This document shows, piece after piece, positions 1 through 8,636 of a stretch of 64,000 nucleotides of DNA. Position 1 is the first letter of the stretch. Every line of letters starts with the position of its first letter. The notes beneath the pieces are model-generated. The model ran no database searches. It was not told where the DNA came from and saw only the letters and a list, made by a program, of their open reading frames with translations. This DNA comes from Niastella koreensis GR20-10 (GTDB taxonomy: Bacteria > Bacteroidota > Bacteroidia > Chitinophagales > Chitinophagaceae). The stretch lies in assembly GCF_000246855.1 (NCBI RefSeq), contig NC_016609.1:4030001-4094000 (forward strand). The letters run 5' to 3'. The translations under genes were made by a program, and so were the position numbers.

Positions 1-202
1 TAACGGGATTGGCTTTGAAGAAAAATACCTGGAAAACATCTTTGCGTTATTTGAGCGGCTGCATACAAAAGACAAATTCGAGGGTACGGGCATTGGGTTG
101 GCCATTGCCAGGAAAATAATAGAAAAACATGGTGGTGCTATCACTGCCCAAAGTAAAATAGGTGCAGGCGCTGAATTTTTAATTTGGTTACCCATGCAAT
201 AA
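1..202 (+). CDS. Sensor histidine kinase, C-terminal end (partial)
   Basis: The frame is open from the left edge (first full codon at position 2) and encodes the end of a GHKL ATPase domain. It shows the G1 box NGIGF, the G2 box GTGIGLAIARKI and the usual C-terminal strand ending in LIWLPMQ. The kinase would autophosphorylate on a histidine outside the window and pass phosphate to a receiver. The receiver protein 9 bp downstream on the same strand is the obvious partner. Sensor domains and the phospho-acceptor histidine lie off the window, so the signal cannot be inferred. Confidence 0.9.
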   Translation, partial: NGIGFEEKYLENIFALFERLHTKDKFEGTGIGLAIARKIIEKHGGAITAQSKIGAGAEFLIWLPMQ

Positions 203-211
203 TAAAAAAGG

Positions 212-613
212 ATGACAAAAAAAATTCTACTGGCCGAGGACGATTATGATGATCAGGAATTCTTTTATAACGTGCTTACTGCAAGAACGGATGCGGCCAT
301 TTTGCATGCTGTGGAAAATGGCGAAGAAGTAATACAGTTCCTGAATGATACCACCACGCTGCCGGATGTGATTATCCTGGACCAGAACATGCCTAAACAA
401 AATGGCTTGCAAACCCTTTGTTTATTGAAGGGTAATGACCGCTACGCGCATATCCCGGTTGTGATCTATTCTACATATACCAATGAATTACTGGAGGCGC
501 AATGTTCATCGCTCGGCGCCCTGATGACGGCGGTAAAACCAGTGGATAAGAAAGGTTATAACGACATGATCGATCAAATACTGGCAGGTATCAGCAGTTT
601 TTCAACGCATTGA
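212..613 (+). CDS. Single-domain response regulator (CheY/Rcp1-like receiver)
   Basis: The 133-residue protein is one receiver domain and nothing else. The acidic pocket is E9-D10-D11, the phospho-acceptor is D57 (IILDQNMP), the switch Ser/Thr is S87 and the conserved lysine is K109 (VKP). With no DNA-binding output domain it probably acts by protein contact or in a phosphorelay. The start is the ATG 9 bp after the kinase stop, so the two are almost certainly cotranscribed. Acidic residues followed by Asp-Asp resemble Rcp1-type regulators paired with PAS or phytochrome-like kinases; that pairing is inference. Confidence 0.92.
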   Translation: MTKKILLAEDDYDDQEFFYNVLTARTDAAILHAVENGEEVIQFLNDTTTLPDVIILDQNMPKQNGLQTLCLLKGNDRYAHIPVVIYSTYTNELLEAQCSSLGALMTAVKPVDKKGYNDMIDQILAGISSFSTH

Positions 614-959
614 CACGTTCTCCTTAATCCATTGTAACCTCCACAGTTCCTAATGGTGGAACTTTGATATATTTATTTCCTTTTACATACAATTTTTCGT
701 CGTTTACATACTCACCCCTTGCAATACCCACTTCCAGTTAGTACATTCGCGCGGTGATTTTTTATCATATATCACAAATCTCCAGTGTCCGTCCATGAAA
801 ATGCCCGTATGAAACCCTATGCTTAATAAAAATAAGCTGCCGGTTATTTAGTATTCCCAGGTAAAAAATAGTGATGTGCACTTGTTGAACAGGTGAAAGT
901 GGCTGGCTATTGGCTGCTGGTGAATCTTATTGTTTGTAAATAACCCCTCCCCTATAATC
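614..959. other. Intergenic region before the giant adhesin gene
   Basis: This stretch of about 346 bases is AT-rich and holds no convincing ORF on either strand. I found no exact TTTG/TAnnTTTG promoter pair and no strong hairpin. It presumably carries the end of the regulator transcript and the promoter of the secreted-protein gene that follows. Confidence 0.4.
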
Positions 960-3900
960 ATGAAGCGTACAGTACGACCTTCGAACCCTGTTATTTCGAA
1001 TACCGGTTTATACCAGCTGGTATTCCTGTTACTGTGGTGTTCTGCAGGCATGTCCCAGGATTCTATCGTGTTAACAAATCCTGTTAACCCCAAAGCCCAG
1101 GGGCTGAAAGCCGTGGAATCCAACTTTCACAGTTTTCCAGCCACTGAAAAAATAACGCCTGCCGTTTGGGAAAAAGTGAATCCTGGCAGATCATACGCAC
1201 CAAACGCCGTGTACCGGGTGTTTGAAAACGACACCGTGAAATATGCGGAGGTGTTAGAAAAACGAACAGCGTTTGAAAATTATTATATCAACCCGGCCCA
1301 CCCTGCCCAGTATACCAAGATCCGCGGCTTAGACCCTATTAACTTTCAACGCAACGGACAGTGGATTCCTGTTGACGCCACCCTTAAACCGGCAGGCAAC
1401 AACATCTATGAGGCAACCGACCAGTGGGACCCCGTTGGTATAAATGTAACCGCAAAAGAAAGTTATATTATCACGGAGAAGGGTAAAGTACAGTTCAACG
1501 ACTGGACGTTGTATGGGGTAAATGGCAATGACAAAACAGTACTGGCAAAAGCCGACTGGAGCCATTATACCATTGGCGCCGATGGCATGCACATCACCGA
1601 CATTTTCCCCGGGATGGATGCCGAAATGCGGGTAAGCCGCGGCGGTATAAAAACAAGTTTTATCATTCACCGGTTAAACTTTTCGCAGTACCAGGAATTG
1701 TATTTTGAAGATTCCTTCAAAGGGCTGCAACATAAAGGACTGTATTATACCACCAGCAATACCGAAAGCAGCAGCACCGAAGCCGTATATGCCGATGTTT
1801 CCTCAAATACAGGGGCCATCAAAATTTCCCCGGCTTTTGGTTATGTAAAAAATGCGCCTTCCATCGTTACGCACTTTCCGTTACATGTTTCAGGCAATAA
1901 ACTGAGCGTGGCTGTACCGGCCGACTTTATCAATAACGGGCTTGCCGCAGGTGATGTAGTGATCGATCCGTTGGTACAAAGCTCCAATTCCATAGCAGCT
2001 TCTACGGTAGGCACCATGTTCAATGCAAGTTGCGGATGGGGCAACTCCTGCGATTACCCCATTACGCTTACGCCACCTGCCAATGCAACCATTACGCAGA
2101 TCGCCGTTCACATCTACATGGTGGCAAATGCACCCTGTGGCCGGGAACAATTTGCGTTCGGAGTATCGAGCGGAGCCTGTGCTACTTCCGGCGTATGGTA
2201 TTTTACTTCAGTTACGGGGCCCGGCGGTGCGAATGCCGGTTATTTTGCCCCTCCTGAATTGGTAGCGTGCACGCCAGCGCCTTCCTGCACCCCTTCGCCG
2301 CTTACCGTAACCACTAAATTATACCGGCAATGCCAGGGCCCAACCGGTTGCGATAATACCTGTATAGGCCTGGTTGATCCTTTGGAAATCCGGATACAGG
2401 GACATACGGCGGAACTGACAGCTATCGCTGCCTCAGTTATTTCCCAATGTAAGAACCAGGATATTAACTTCAGTACGGCAACAGCCTACGGCGTACCGCC
2501 GTTTTCAGCTATTGACTGGAGTTACAACGCGTCGGGCACCCCTTCCTTAGGTACTGGCCCCGGCATTAACACAGGTAGTGCGCTGGCGCCGGGTAATTAC
2601 ACTATCTATGCCCGGGCAACAGACGCCTGCGGAACACTGGCGCAAGCCAGCCTGCCCTTTAGCATCAAGCCTTTGCCGGTGGCTACCCTGGCCGCTACGT
2701 CATCTGTTTGTAATGGCGGCACCACGGCCATTGCTCCTTCTTCTTCAATACCCGGCACTACGTATAGCTGGACGGTAACGCAAACGGGTGTTACCGGCGC
2801 CAGCAATGGCAGCGGCACCACCATCAATCAAATCTTAAACAACAGCGGCACCACACCCGGCACCGCCGTTTATACCATAACCCCAACAGCCAACGGTTGC
2901 GATGGGGCGCCCATTGTACATACCGTAACGGTAAAAGCAGTGAACAATGTATTGTATGTAGATGGCAGCACCGGTGATGATAATAACTGCGGTGATGCCT
3001 GGGCGAATGCATTTAAAACATTTTCACGCGCCATAGAGGTGGCCAAACAAAGCACCAATGTAGACAGCATACTGGTAGCAAAGGGAACGTACTACCCTAC
3101 CGGGGCGCAAACCGGCACCAGCCGCGACAGCAGCTTTGTGATCATTCGTGGCAAATTGAAAATGTTTGGTGGTTATCCCAACGGCGGCGGCGTACGCGAC
3201 ATCGTGAATAACCCCACCATCTTAAGCGGCGACATTGGCGCCGCAAACGACACAACCGACAACAGCTATCACATCATGGTGATCACCGGTAATATTCCGG
3301 CTGCAGCCGATAGTATTGTGGTGGATGGGTTTACTTTCTCAAAAGGTACCGCCAACGCCGGTGGCCTCTTTAACTATGCCAATACCGGCATCTTCTTATA
3401 CCAGGGGCATGGCGCGGGTATTTATATCCAGGCAAATGCCACGGGGCAAAAAACCGCTCTGCGTAACCTTACCTTCACGGGAGGTACAGCGGCTGTGCTC
3501 GGTGGCGCCATTGAACTGGTGGCCGCCTCACCCCTTATTAAGAACTGTACATTCACCAATAACCGCACGCTCACCTATGGCGGCGCACTGGCCAATGACC
3601 ACACTGCCAGTCCATACGTTACCGGTTGCAGCTTTACCAACAATATCAGCAATAATGCGGGCGGGGCCGTGTTCACCCAGGACCCTGACTCAGGCCCCAC
3701 CTTCGATAATTGCAGTTTTACCGGCAACCAAAGTATAACCAGTTCTTCCAGCGTGTACGGCGGTGTTATGTTCAACAGAAATTCAGCTACGGTAAATATT
3801 ACCAACTGTTCTTTTACGGGCAACCAGGCTGCCAGCGCCGGATTTACTTATGGGGGAGCCATCTATACCACAGCTACCACTATTGTAAATATTACGAAAA

Positions 3901-6773
3901 GTATTTTCACCGCCAACAAGGCCACCGGGGGTGGCGGCGCTATTGTAGAAGACGGCAATTCCACCATCAACATCTCGTACAGTGTTTTCGATGGTAATAT
4001 AGCTAAGAACACAGCAGGCGATGTTGGTTCCGGTGGCGCATTGCAATCCATGGCAAATGGCGGCGCCTTTACCGTGAGCAACAGTGTATTTGTGAATAAT
4101 ACAGCCGCTGGTACCAACGATGACGGTGGCGGCGCTATGATGGCCTATTCCGGAACATTCAATTGCCGAAGTCTTACCTTATCTGGCAATACTACCGGCA
4201 GTACCATAAAACCAAATGCTAATGGCATCAGTGTTGCCGCGGGCGCTACGGTAAATTTCTTCAACAGCATCAGCTGGGGCAATGCGGCCGGGCAGGTGCA
4301 TAACCTGGGCACCATCAACTACGATCATTCGCTGATAAAAGGAACAGGCGCTGCACTGCCTAACCTTGACCTGAACCCGCAGTTTGTAAACGCAGGCAAC
4401 CCAATGGGCGCCGATGGCAAATGGGGCACTGCCGATGACGGTCTGCAGCTCACCCCTTGCAGTCCCGCAGCCAATATGGGCAACAATGCCCTGTTAACCG
4501 GCATTCCAGCCGATGAAGCAGGCAACGGCCGGATCTTCGGCGGCATAGTAGATATGGGCGCTTATGAATTGCAGGCGGCGCTCACACCCATGACCTTCAC
4601 CAATGTGGTAAAAACCTATGGCGATCCTGATGCCCCTGTACCTAATATCACCAACTGCTCGGGCCTGCCGGTAACCTTTACCATTGGCAATACGGCCCTG
4701 GCTACCATGGTAAGCGGCAACCCCGCAACAGCGGGGCAGGCTCTGCATATTTTAAAAGCCGGTGTTAGTACCATCACCGCACATACCCTGAATGGCTTGC
4801 CTGATGTAACCGTAACGCTTACTATAAATCCCAAACCGGTTACCATCAGTCTTACGGCAACGCCGGTAAGCAAAGTGTACGACGGTAACACCAATGCCAC
4901 CGTAACTGCGGCCAACTTACAGTTTGCCACCGGTGATGTGGTGGGCACCGATGATGTGGCCATTGCCCTCAGCAGTTCGCTGGCTGCTTATGATACCAAA
5001 GATGTTGGTACCGGTAAAACCATCACGGTTCCACTGGCCAATATCGGTTTAACCGGCGCCACTGCGGGTAATTATATTATTTCCAATACAACAAATATCA
5101 GCGCCCCTGTAGGCATTATAACCCCATTGGGCATTACCGTTACCGCAGACGCCTTATCGAAAGTTTATGGCGCTGCCGATCCCACACTAACTTTTGCCAA
5201 CACACCTGCATTGATCGCCGGTGATGCCTTTACCGGAGCGCTGAGCAGAACACCGGGTGAGAACGTTGGTTCCTACGCCATCAACCAGGGTACGCTGGCG
5301 TTAAGCAGCAATTACACCCTTACCTATGTGGCAAACAATTTAACCATTACGCCCAAAGCCATCACCGTAACCCCGGATGCTTTGAGCAAAGTATACGGCG
5401 ATGCCGATCCGGTATTTACTTATACCAATACCCCGGCGCTGATTACAGGCGACGCCTTTACCGGTACGCTGGCCCGTACACCAGGGGAAAATGTGGGCAT
5501 TTATCCTGTTAACCAGGGTTCGCTTGCCCTTAGCCCTAATTATACGCTTATATTCAATAGCAATACATTTACGATTACCAAAAGGGCCATCACCGCAACT
5601 GCGGATGCAAAAACAAAAGTGTATGGCAATGCAGACCCTGCCTTCACTTACACGTTTACTCCTGCCCTGATAGCCGGTGACGCGTTTACCGGTTCGCTGA
5701 ACAGAACACCGGGCGAAAACGTTGGCAATTATGCCATCAACCAGGGATCGCTGGCGCTGAACAGCAATTATACGCTTACGTTCCGCAGCGACAACTTACT
5801 GATCACCGTAAAACCGGTTACGGTTACTGCCGACGCACAATCGAAAACCTATGGTGATGCCGATCCGGCTTTCACCTATACCTTTACACCGGCCCTGGCT
5901 TTCAATGATGCGTTCACCGGTTCATTAACCAGGATACCGGGTGAAAATGCCGGAACCTATTCCATTAACCAGGGCGGCCTGGCATTGAGCAATAATTACC
6001 AGCTTACGTATGTACCGGCCAACCTGGTTATCAATAAGGCGGTACTGACTGCAACGGCCGGTAATAAGACCGTATGTTTACACGATGTGTTATCACCTTC
6101 TTCGGTGCCCATCAGCTATTCAGGATTTAAATACAGCGATAATGTAACTGCCATTAAAAAAGCGCCTGTTGTAAACATCCCCGGCTATCTTATAGCCGGT
6201 AATTACACCATTACCCTTTCGGGTGGTGTTGCCGATAATTACACGTTCACCTTCGTAAGCGGTCAGTTAACGGTGTTGCCTGTTCCTACGGGCGGTATTA
6301 CCCAGGTGCCTGTTGGTCCGGGTGTAGTGAACACGCCGAATATAAACAGCGGGATGCAATTAATGGCGCCTGCCGCAGCCGGCTATAGTTATAACTGGAG
6401 CACCGGTGAATCAGCTGCTTTGATCTTTGTGAAGTTGTCCGGCACTTACTCGGTACTGGTAACCAACTCCGATGGTTGTTCAACAAAATTCAGTACCGCG
6501 GTAAAACAACTGACCCTTATTATCCCGAATATCTTCTCGCCCAATGGCGATGGCGTGCACGACAGGTGGGTGATAGAGAACCTGGAAAATTACCCGGGTA
6601 ACCAGGTACAGATCTATAACCGGTACGGCCAGCTGGTATACAAGGTTTCCAACTTTGTTTCGTGGGATGGAAAAGTGAATGGGGCCGACATGCCTGTTGG
6701 CACTTACTATTATATAATAGATCCGAAGAACGGACAAAAACCTGTTACCGGTTATATCGACATCATCAGATAA
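960..6773 (+). CDS. Giant secreted beta-helix/MBG-repeat protein with gliding-motility C-terminal domain
   Basis: The ATG at 960 is chosen because it begins a clear signal peptide (hydrophobic GLYQLVFLLLWCSAGMSQ); an upstream in-frame start at 930 would only add a leader. The product is about 1937 residues. A beta-rich N-terminal part without recognised domains (to about 470) is followed by PKD/Ig-like segments (about 490-650), then a right-handed beta-helix of the pectate-lyase-like type (about 665-1200, repeated GGA and NCSFTNN turns). Next come a divergent MBG unit, a YDG-type unit (KVYDGNTNATV), five tandem MBG units, and a CHU_C/gliding-motility C-terminal domain (IFSPNGDGVHDRWVI) that directs T9SS export. 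It is probably a cell-surface or released adhesin; ligand unknown. The adjacent PorP/SprF gene is the usual partner of such proteins. Confidence 0.88.
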   Translation: MKRTVRPSNPVISNTGLYQLVFLLLWCSAGMSQDSIVLTNPVNPKAQGLKAVESNFHSFPATEKITPAVWEKVNPGRSYAPNAVYRVFENDTVKYAEVLEKRTAFENYYINPAHPAQYTKIRGLDPINFQRNGQWIPVDATLKPAGNNIYEATDQWDPVGINVTAKESYIITEKGKVQFNDWTLYGVNGNDKTVLAKADWSHYTIGADGMHITDIFPGMDAEMRVSRGGIKTSFIIHRLNFSQYQELYFEDSFKGLQHKGLYYTTSNTESSSTEAVYADVSSNTGAIKISPAFGYVKNAPSIVTHFPLHVSGNKLSVAVPADFINNGLAAGDVVIDPLVQSSNSIAASTVGTMFNASCGWGNSCDYPITLTPPANATITQIAVHIYMVANAPCGREQFAFGVSSGACATSGVWYFTSVTGPGGANAGYFAPPELVACTPAPSCTPSPLTVTTKLYRQCQGPTGCDNTCIGLVDPLEIRIQGHTAELTAIAASVISQCKNQDINFSTATAYGVPPFSAIDWSYNASGTPSLGTGPGINTGSALAPGNYTIYARATDACGTLAQASLPFSIKPLPVATLAATSSVCNGGTTAIAPSSSIPGTTYSWTVTQTGVTGASNGSGTTINQILNNSGTTPGTAVYTITPTANGCDGAPIVHTVTVKAVNNVLYVDGSTGDDNNCGDAWANAFKTFSRAIEVAKQSTNVDSILVAKGTYYPTGAQTGTSRDSSFVIIRGKLKMFGGYPNGGGVRDIVNNPTILSGDIGAANDTTDNSYHIMVITGNIPAAADSIVVDGFTFSKGTANAGGLFNYANTGIFLYQGHGAGIYIQANATGQKTALRNLTFTGGTAAVLGGAIELVAASPLIKNCTFTNNRTLTYGGALANDHTASPYVTGCSFTNNISNNAGGAVFTQDPDSGPTFDNCSFTGNQSITSSSSVYGGVMFNRNSATVNITNCSFTGNQAASAGFTYGGAIYTTATTIVNITKSIFTANKATGGGGAIVEDGNSTINISYSVFDGNIAKNTAGDVGSGGALQSMANGGAFTVSNSVFVNNTAAGTNDDGGGAMMAYSGTFNCRSLTLSGNTTGSTIKPNANGISVAAGATVNFFNSISWGNAAGQVHNLGTINYDHSLIKGTGAALPNLDLNPQFVNAGNPMGADGKWGTADDGLQLTPCSPAANMGNNALLTGIPADEAGNGRIFGGIVDMGAYELQAALTPMTFTNVVKTYGDPDAPVPNITNCSGLPVTFTIGNTALATMVSGNPATAGQALHILKAGVSTITAHTLNGLPDVTVTLTINPKPVTISLTATPVSKVYDGNTNATVTAANLQFATGDVVGTDDVAIALSSSLAAYDTKDVGTGKTITVPLANIGLTGATAGNYIISNTTNISAPVGIITPLGITVTADALSKVYGAADPTLTFANTPALIAGDAFTGALSRTPGENVGSYAINQGTLALSSNYTLTYVANNLTITPKAITVTPDALSKVYGDADPVFTYTNTPALITGDAFTGTLARTPGENVGIYPVNQGSLALSPNYTLIFNSNTFTITKRAITATADAKTKVYGNADPAFTYTFTPALIAGDAFTGSLNRTPGENVGNYAINQGSLALNSNYTLTFRSDNLLITVKPVTVTADAQSKTYGDADPAFTYTFTPALAFNDAFTGSLTRIPGENAGTYSINQGGLALSNNYQLTYVPANLVINKAVLTATAGNKTVCLHDVLSPSSVPISYSGFKYSDNVTAIKKAPVVNIPGYLIAGNYTITLSGGVADNYTFTFVSGQLTVLPVPTGGITQVPVGPGVVNTPNINSGMQLMAPAAAGYSYNWSTGESAALIFVKLSGTYSVLVTNSDGCSTKFSTAVKQLTLIIPNIFSPNGDGVHDRWVIENLENYPGNQVQIYNRYGQLVYKVSNFVSWDGKVNGADMPVGTYYYIIDPKNGQKPVTGYIDIIR
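5133..6272 (+). repeat. Five tandem 228-bp MBG-domain repeats inside the adhesin
   Basis: The codon for the ITVT-type strand recurs at 5133, 5361, 5589, 5817 and 6045, exactly 228 bp (76 codons) apart. The first four units share KVYG(D/A/N)ADP, TPALI(A/T)GDAFTG and PGENVG-type motifs; the fifth keeps the register but is diverged (KTVCLHD). They encode MBG-family beta-sandwich modules. Exact length conservation suggests duplication within the gene or gene conversion between units. Confidence 0.9.
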
Positions 6774-6798
6774 TCTGTTCAAACTAAAATATACTACA

Positions 6799-7836
6799 AT
6801 GAAAAAGATATTCTTGTTGCTTACGGGGTTGTATATCTGCCTGGCGGGGTTTGCACAGCAACGATCCAGCTATACCCAATATATTCTCAATAATTATATT
6901 TTGAACCCCGCCCTCACCGGGATAGAGAACTATACCGATGTAAAGATGAGCGCCCGCGACCAGTGGGTGGGGTTGAACGGCGCACCGCGTACGGCTTATC
7001 TAACGGTACACGGTCCTATTGGAAAAAAAGATTACCGCACCACAGCCACTTCCTTTGAAGTGCCTGGTGAAAACCCAAGAGGCAGTTCTTACTGGGAATC
7101 CTATAATGCCCCGGAACCGCACCATGGCATAGGCATGAGCATCATCAACGACCGCACCGGTAACTTCAACCGGTTCTCGGCCGATGTAAGTTATGCCTAT
7201 CACCTGGGGTTAAGCGCCCGCACCAGTTTGGCCATGGGTTTTGCCGGCGGCATTTCTTCCATAGGGCTGAACACGAATGGCAAGGCTTTTTTTGGTTCAG
7301 ACCCAAGCGATCCCAGTGTGGGCGGCGCAGTAGCCACCAACCTGCGCAAAATAAAACCCGATCTCGCTGCCGGACTGTGGCTGTATTCAGCCGATTATTT
7401 TGTTGGACTATCCGGTCAGCAGATCATTCCGCAAAAGCTGGCATTTGTAGATGACGCCACGTTTAAAACAAACGGCAAACTGATCCCGCACGTTTTTTTA
7501 ACGGCGGGGTACCGGTTCCTGCTCGATGAAGACTTCAACCTGCTTCCTTCGGTGATGGTGAAATACATCAACGGCGCCTTTAAGAATAATTACCAGGCCG
7601 AGTTCAATGCAAAACTCCAGTACCGCGACGTGATTTGGATAGGCGCCAGTTACCGCCAGTTCGATGGCTATGCCGCCATGCTTGGTTTTAATGTGGCCAA
7701 TACCTTTAATGTGGGCTATGCCTATGATTATACAAAAACCGATCTGCACACCTTTACCAAGGGCACGCATGAACTGATGATTGGCTTTTTGATAAATAAC
7801 CGCTATGGCGATACCTGTCCGCGGAATGTGTGGTAA
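6799..7836 (+). CDS. PorP/SprF family type IX secretion-associated outer-membrane protein
   Basis: The 345-residue protein has a signal peptide (MKKIFLLLTGLYICLAGFAQ) followed by the family opening QYILNNYILNPALTGI and DQWVGLNGAPRT, then alternating beta-barrel-like strands. PorP/SprF proteins sit in the outer membrane and are needed for secretion or surface attachment of particular T9SS substrates. It starts 25 bp after the adhesin stop, so the two form a cargo-plus-attachment-factor operon, an arrangement common in Bacteroidota. The exact role for this cargo is inference. Confidence 0.93.
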   Translation: MKKIFLLLTGLYICLAGFAQQRSSYTQYILNNYILNPALTGIENYTDVKMSARDQWVGLNGAPRTAYLTVHGPIGKKDYRTTATSFEVPGENPRGSSYWESYNAPEPHHGIGMSIINDRTGNFNRFSADVSYAYHLGLSARTSLAMGFAGGISSIGLNTNGKAFFGSDPSDPSVGGAVATNLRKIKPDLAAGLWLYSADYFVGLSGQQIIPQKLAFVDDATFKTNGKLIPHVFLTAGYRFLLDEDFNLLPSVMVKYINGAFKNNYQAEFNAKLQYRDVIWIGASYRQFDGYAAMLGFNVANTFNVGYAYDYTKTDLHTFTKGTHELMIGFLINNRYGDTCPRNVW

Positions 7837-7845
7837 TAAATAACT

Positions 7846-7876
7846 ATTGGAAATACTAATATATTTAGTATTTTTG
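7846..7876 (+). promoter_or_regulatory. Bacteroidota-type promoter of imuA
   Basis: ATTG at 7846-7849 (close to the -33 TTTG) is followed after exactly 19 nt by TATTTTTG at 7869-7876, a full match to the -7 consensus TAnnTTTG. Transcription would begin near 7883, leaving a leader of about 30 nt before the imuA ATG. Confidence 0.65.
7851..7873. promoter_or_regulatory. Perfect palindrome overlapping the imuA promoter (candidate damage-response operator)
   Basis: The arms AAATACTAA and TTAGTATTT are perfect 9-bp inverted repeats separated by TATAT. The palindrome fills the space between the -33 and -7 elements and runs into the -7 element, the place expected for a repressor operator. imuA-imuB-dnaE2 cassettes are normally damage-inducible and repressed by LexA or a LexA-like S24 protein in other bacteria; which protein binds here is unknown, and no such gene lies in the window. 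Confidence 0.6.
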
Positions 7877-7912
7877 GGTGTAGATTATTAGCAACCACCC
7901 AACCAATTAGTT

Positions 7913-8635
7913 ATGGCTGCAAAGGCTGACATATTTGCCCGCTTGCAGAAAGAGATCCTTTTGCTTGAAGGTTTTAAACCTGCGTCCAACGATTTTACCA
8001 ATTGGGCAGGCCTTGAGCAGCTTAGATCCGCTTTCCCTAATAGCACTTTTCCTACAGGTGCTATGCACGAATTTATTTGTGAGGGTGTAGAAACCGTTGC
8101 GGCGGCCACCGGGTTTATTACCGGCATTTTATCTACGGTGTTAAAACAACAGGGCGTTACCATCTGGATCGGTTCCTCAAAACTGATCTTTCCGCCTGCA
8201 CTTAAACAATTTGGGATTGCGCCGGAAAAGATCATTTTCATTCACTTAAAAAAGCAAAAAGACAAACTGTTTGTGATGGAAGAAGCGCTTAAGTGCGATT
8301 CCATTACCAGTGTGATAGGTCATATCGATGAATTGAGTTTCACCGAAAGCCGGAGGTTTCAACTGGCGGTTGAACAAAGTAAGGTCACGGGATTTCTGAT
8401 TCGTCAACACCCACGCAACCTGACCACTTCCTCCGTCACGCGCTGGAAAATAACGCCGCAACCCAGCTTCACCACAGGATTGCCAGGTGTTGGTTTTCCC
8501 CAATGGGCTGTTGAGTTATTAAAAGTGCGCAATGGCAAACCAGGCACCTGGGACATGGTATGGCGCGCCGGAAAATTCCTGCTGCTGCCTAAAGAAAGTG
8601 TGGCGATCCCATTGCCCCAACGGAAAATTGTGTAA
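7913..8635 (+). CDS. imuA: ImuA, RecA/SulA-like accessory protein of translesion synthesis
   Basis: The 240-residue protein aligns by eye with Bacteroidota ImuA: N-terminal FARLQKEILLLEG, FPTGAMHEFICEG, WIGSSKLIFPPALKQFGI and VIGHIDELSFTESRRFQLA. The fold is RecA-like but a functional Walker A is not evident. It works with ImuB and DnaE2 in mutagenic bypass of DNA lesions. It is the first gene of a tight operon: its TAA ends one base before the imuB ATG. The upstream palindrome suggests damage-controlled expression. Confidence 0.9.
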   Translation: MAAKADIFARLQKEILLLEGFKPASNDFTNWAGLEQLRSAFPNSTFPTGAMHEFICEGVETVAAATGFITGILSTVLKQQGVTIWIGSSKLIFPPALKQFGIAPEKIIFIHLKKQKDKLFVMEEALKCDSITSVIGHIDELSFTESRRFQLAVEQSKVTGFLIRQHPRNLTTSSVTRWKITPQPSFTTGLPGVGFPQWAVELLKVRNGKPGTWDMVWRAGKFLLLPKESVAIPLPQRKIV

Positions 8636-8636
8636 G

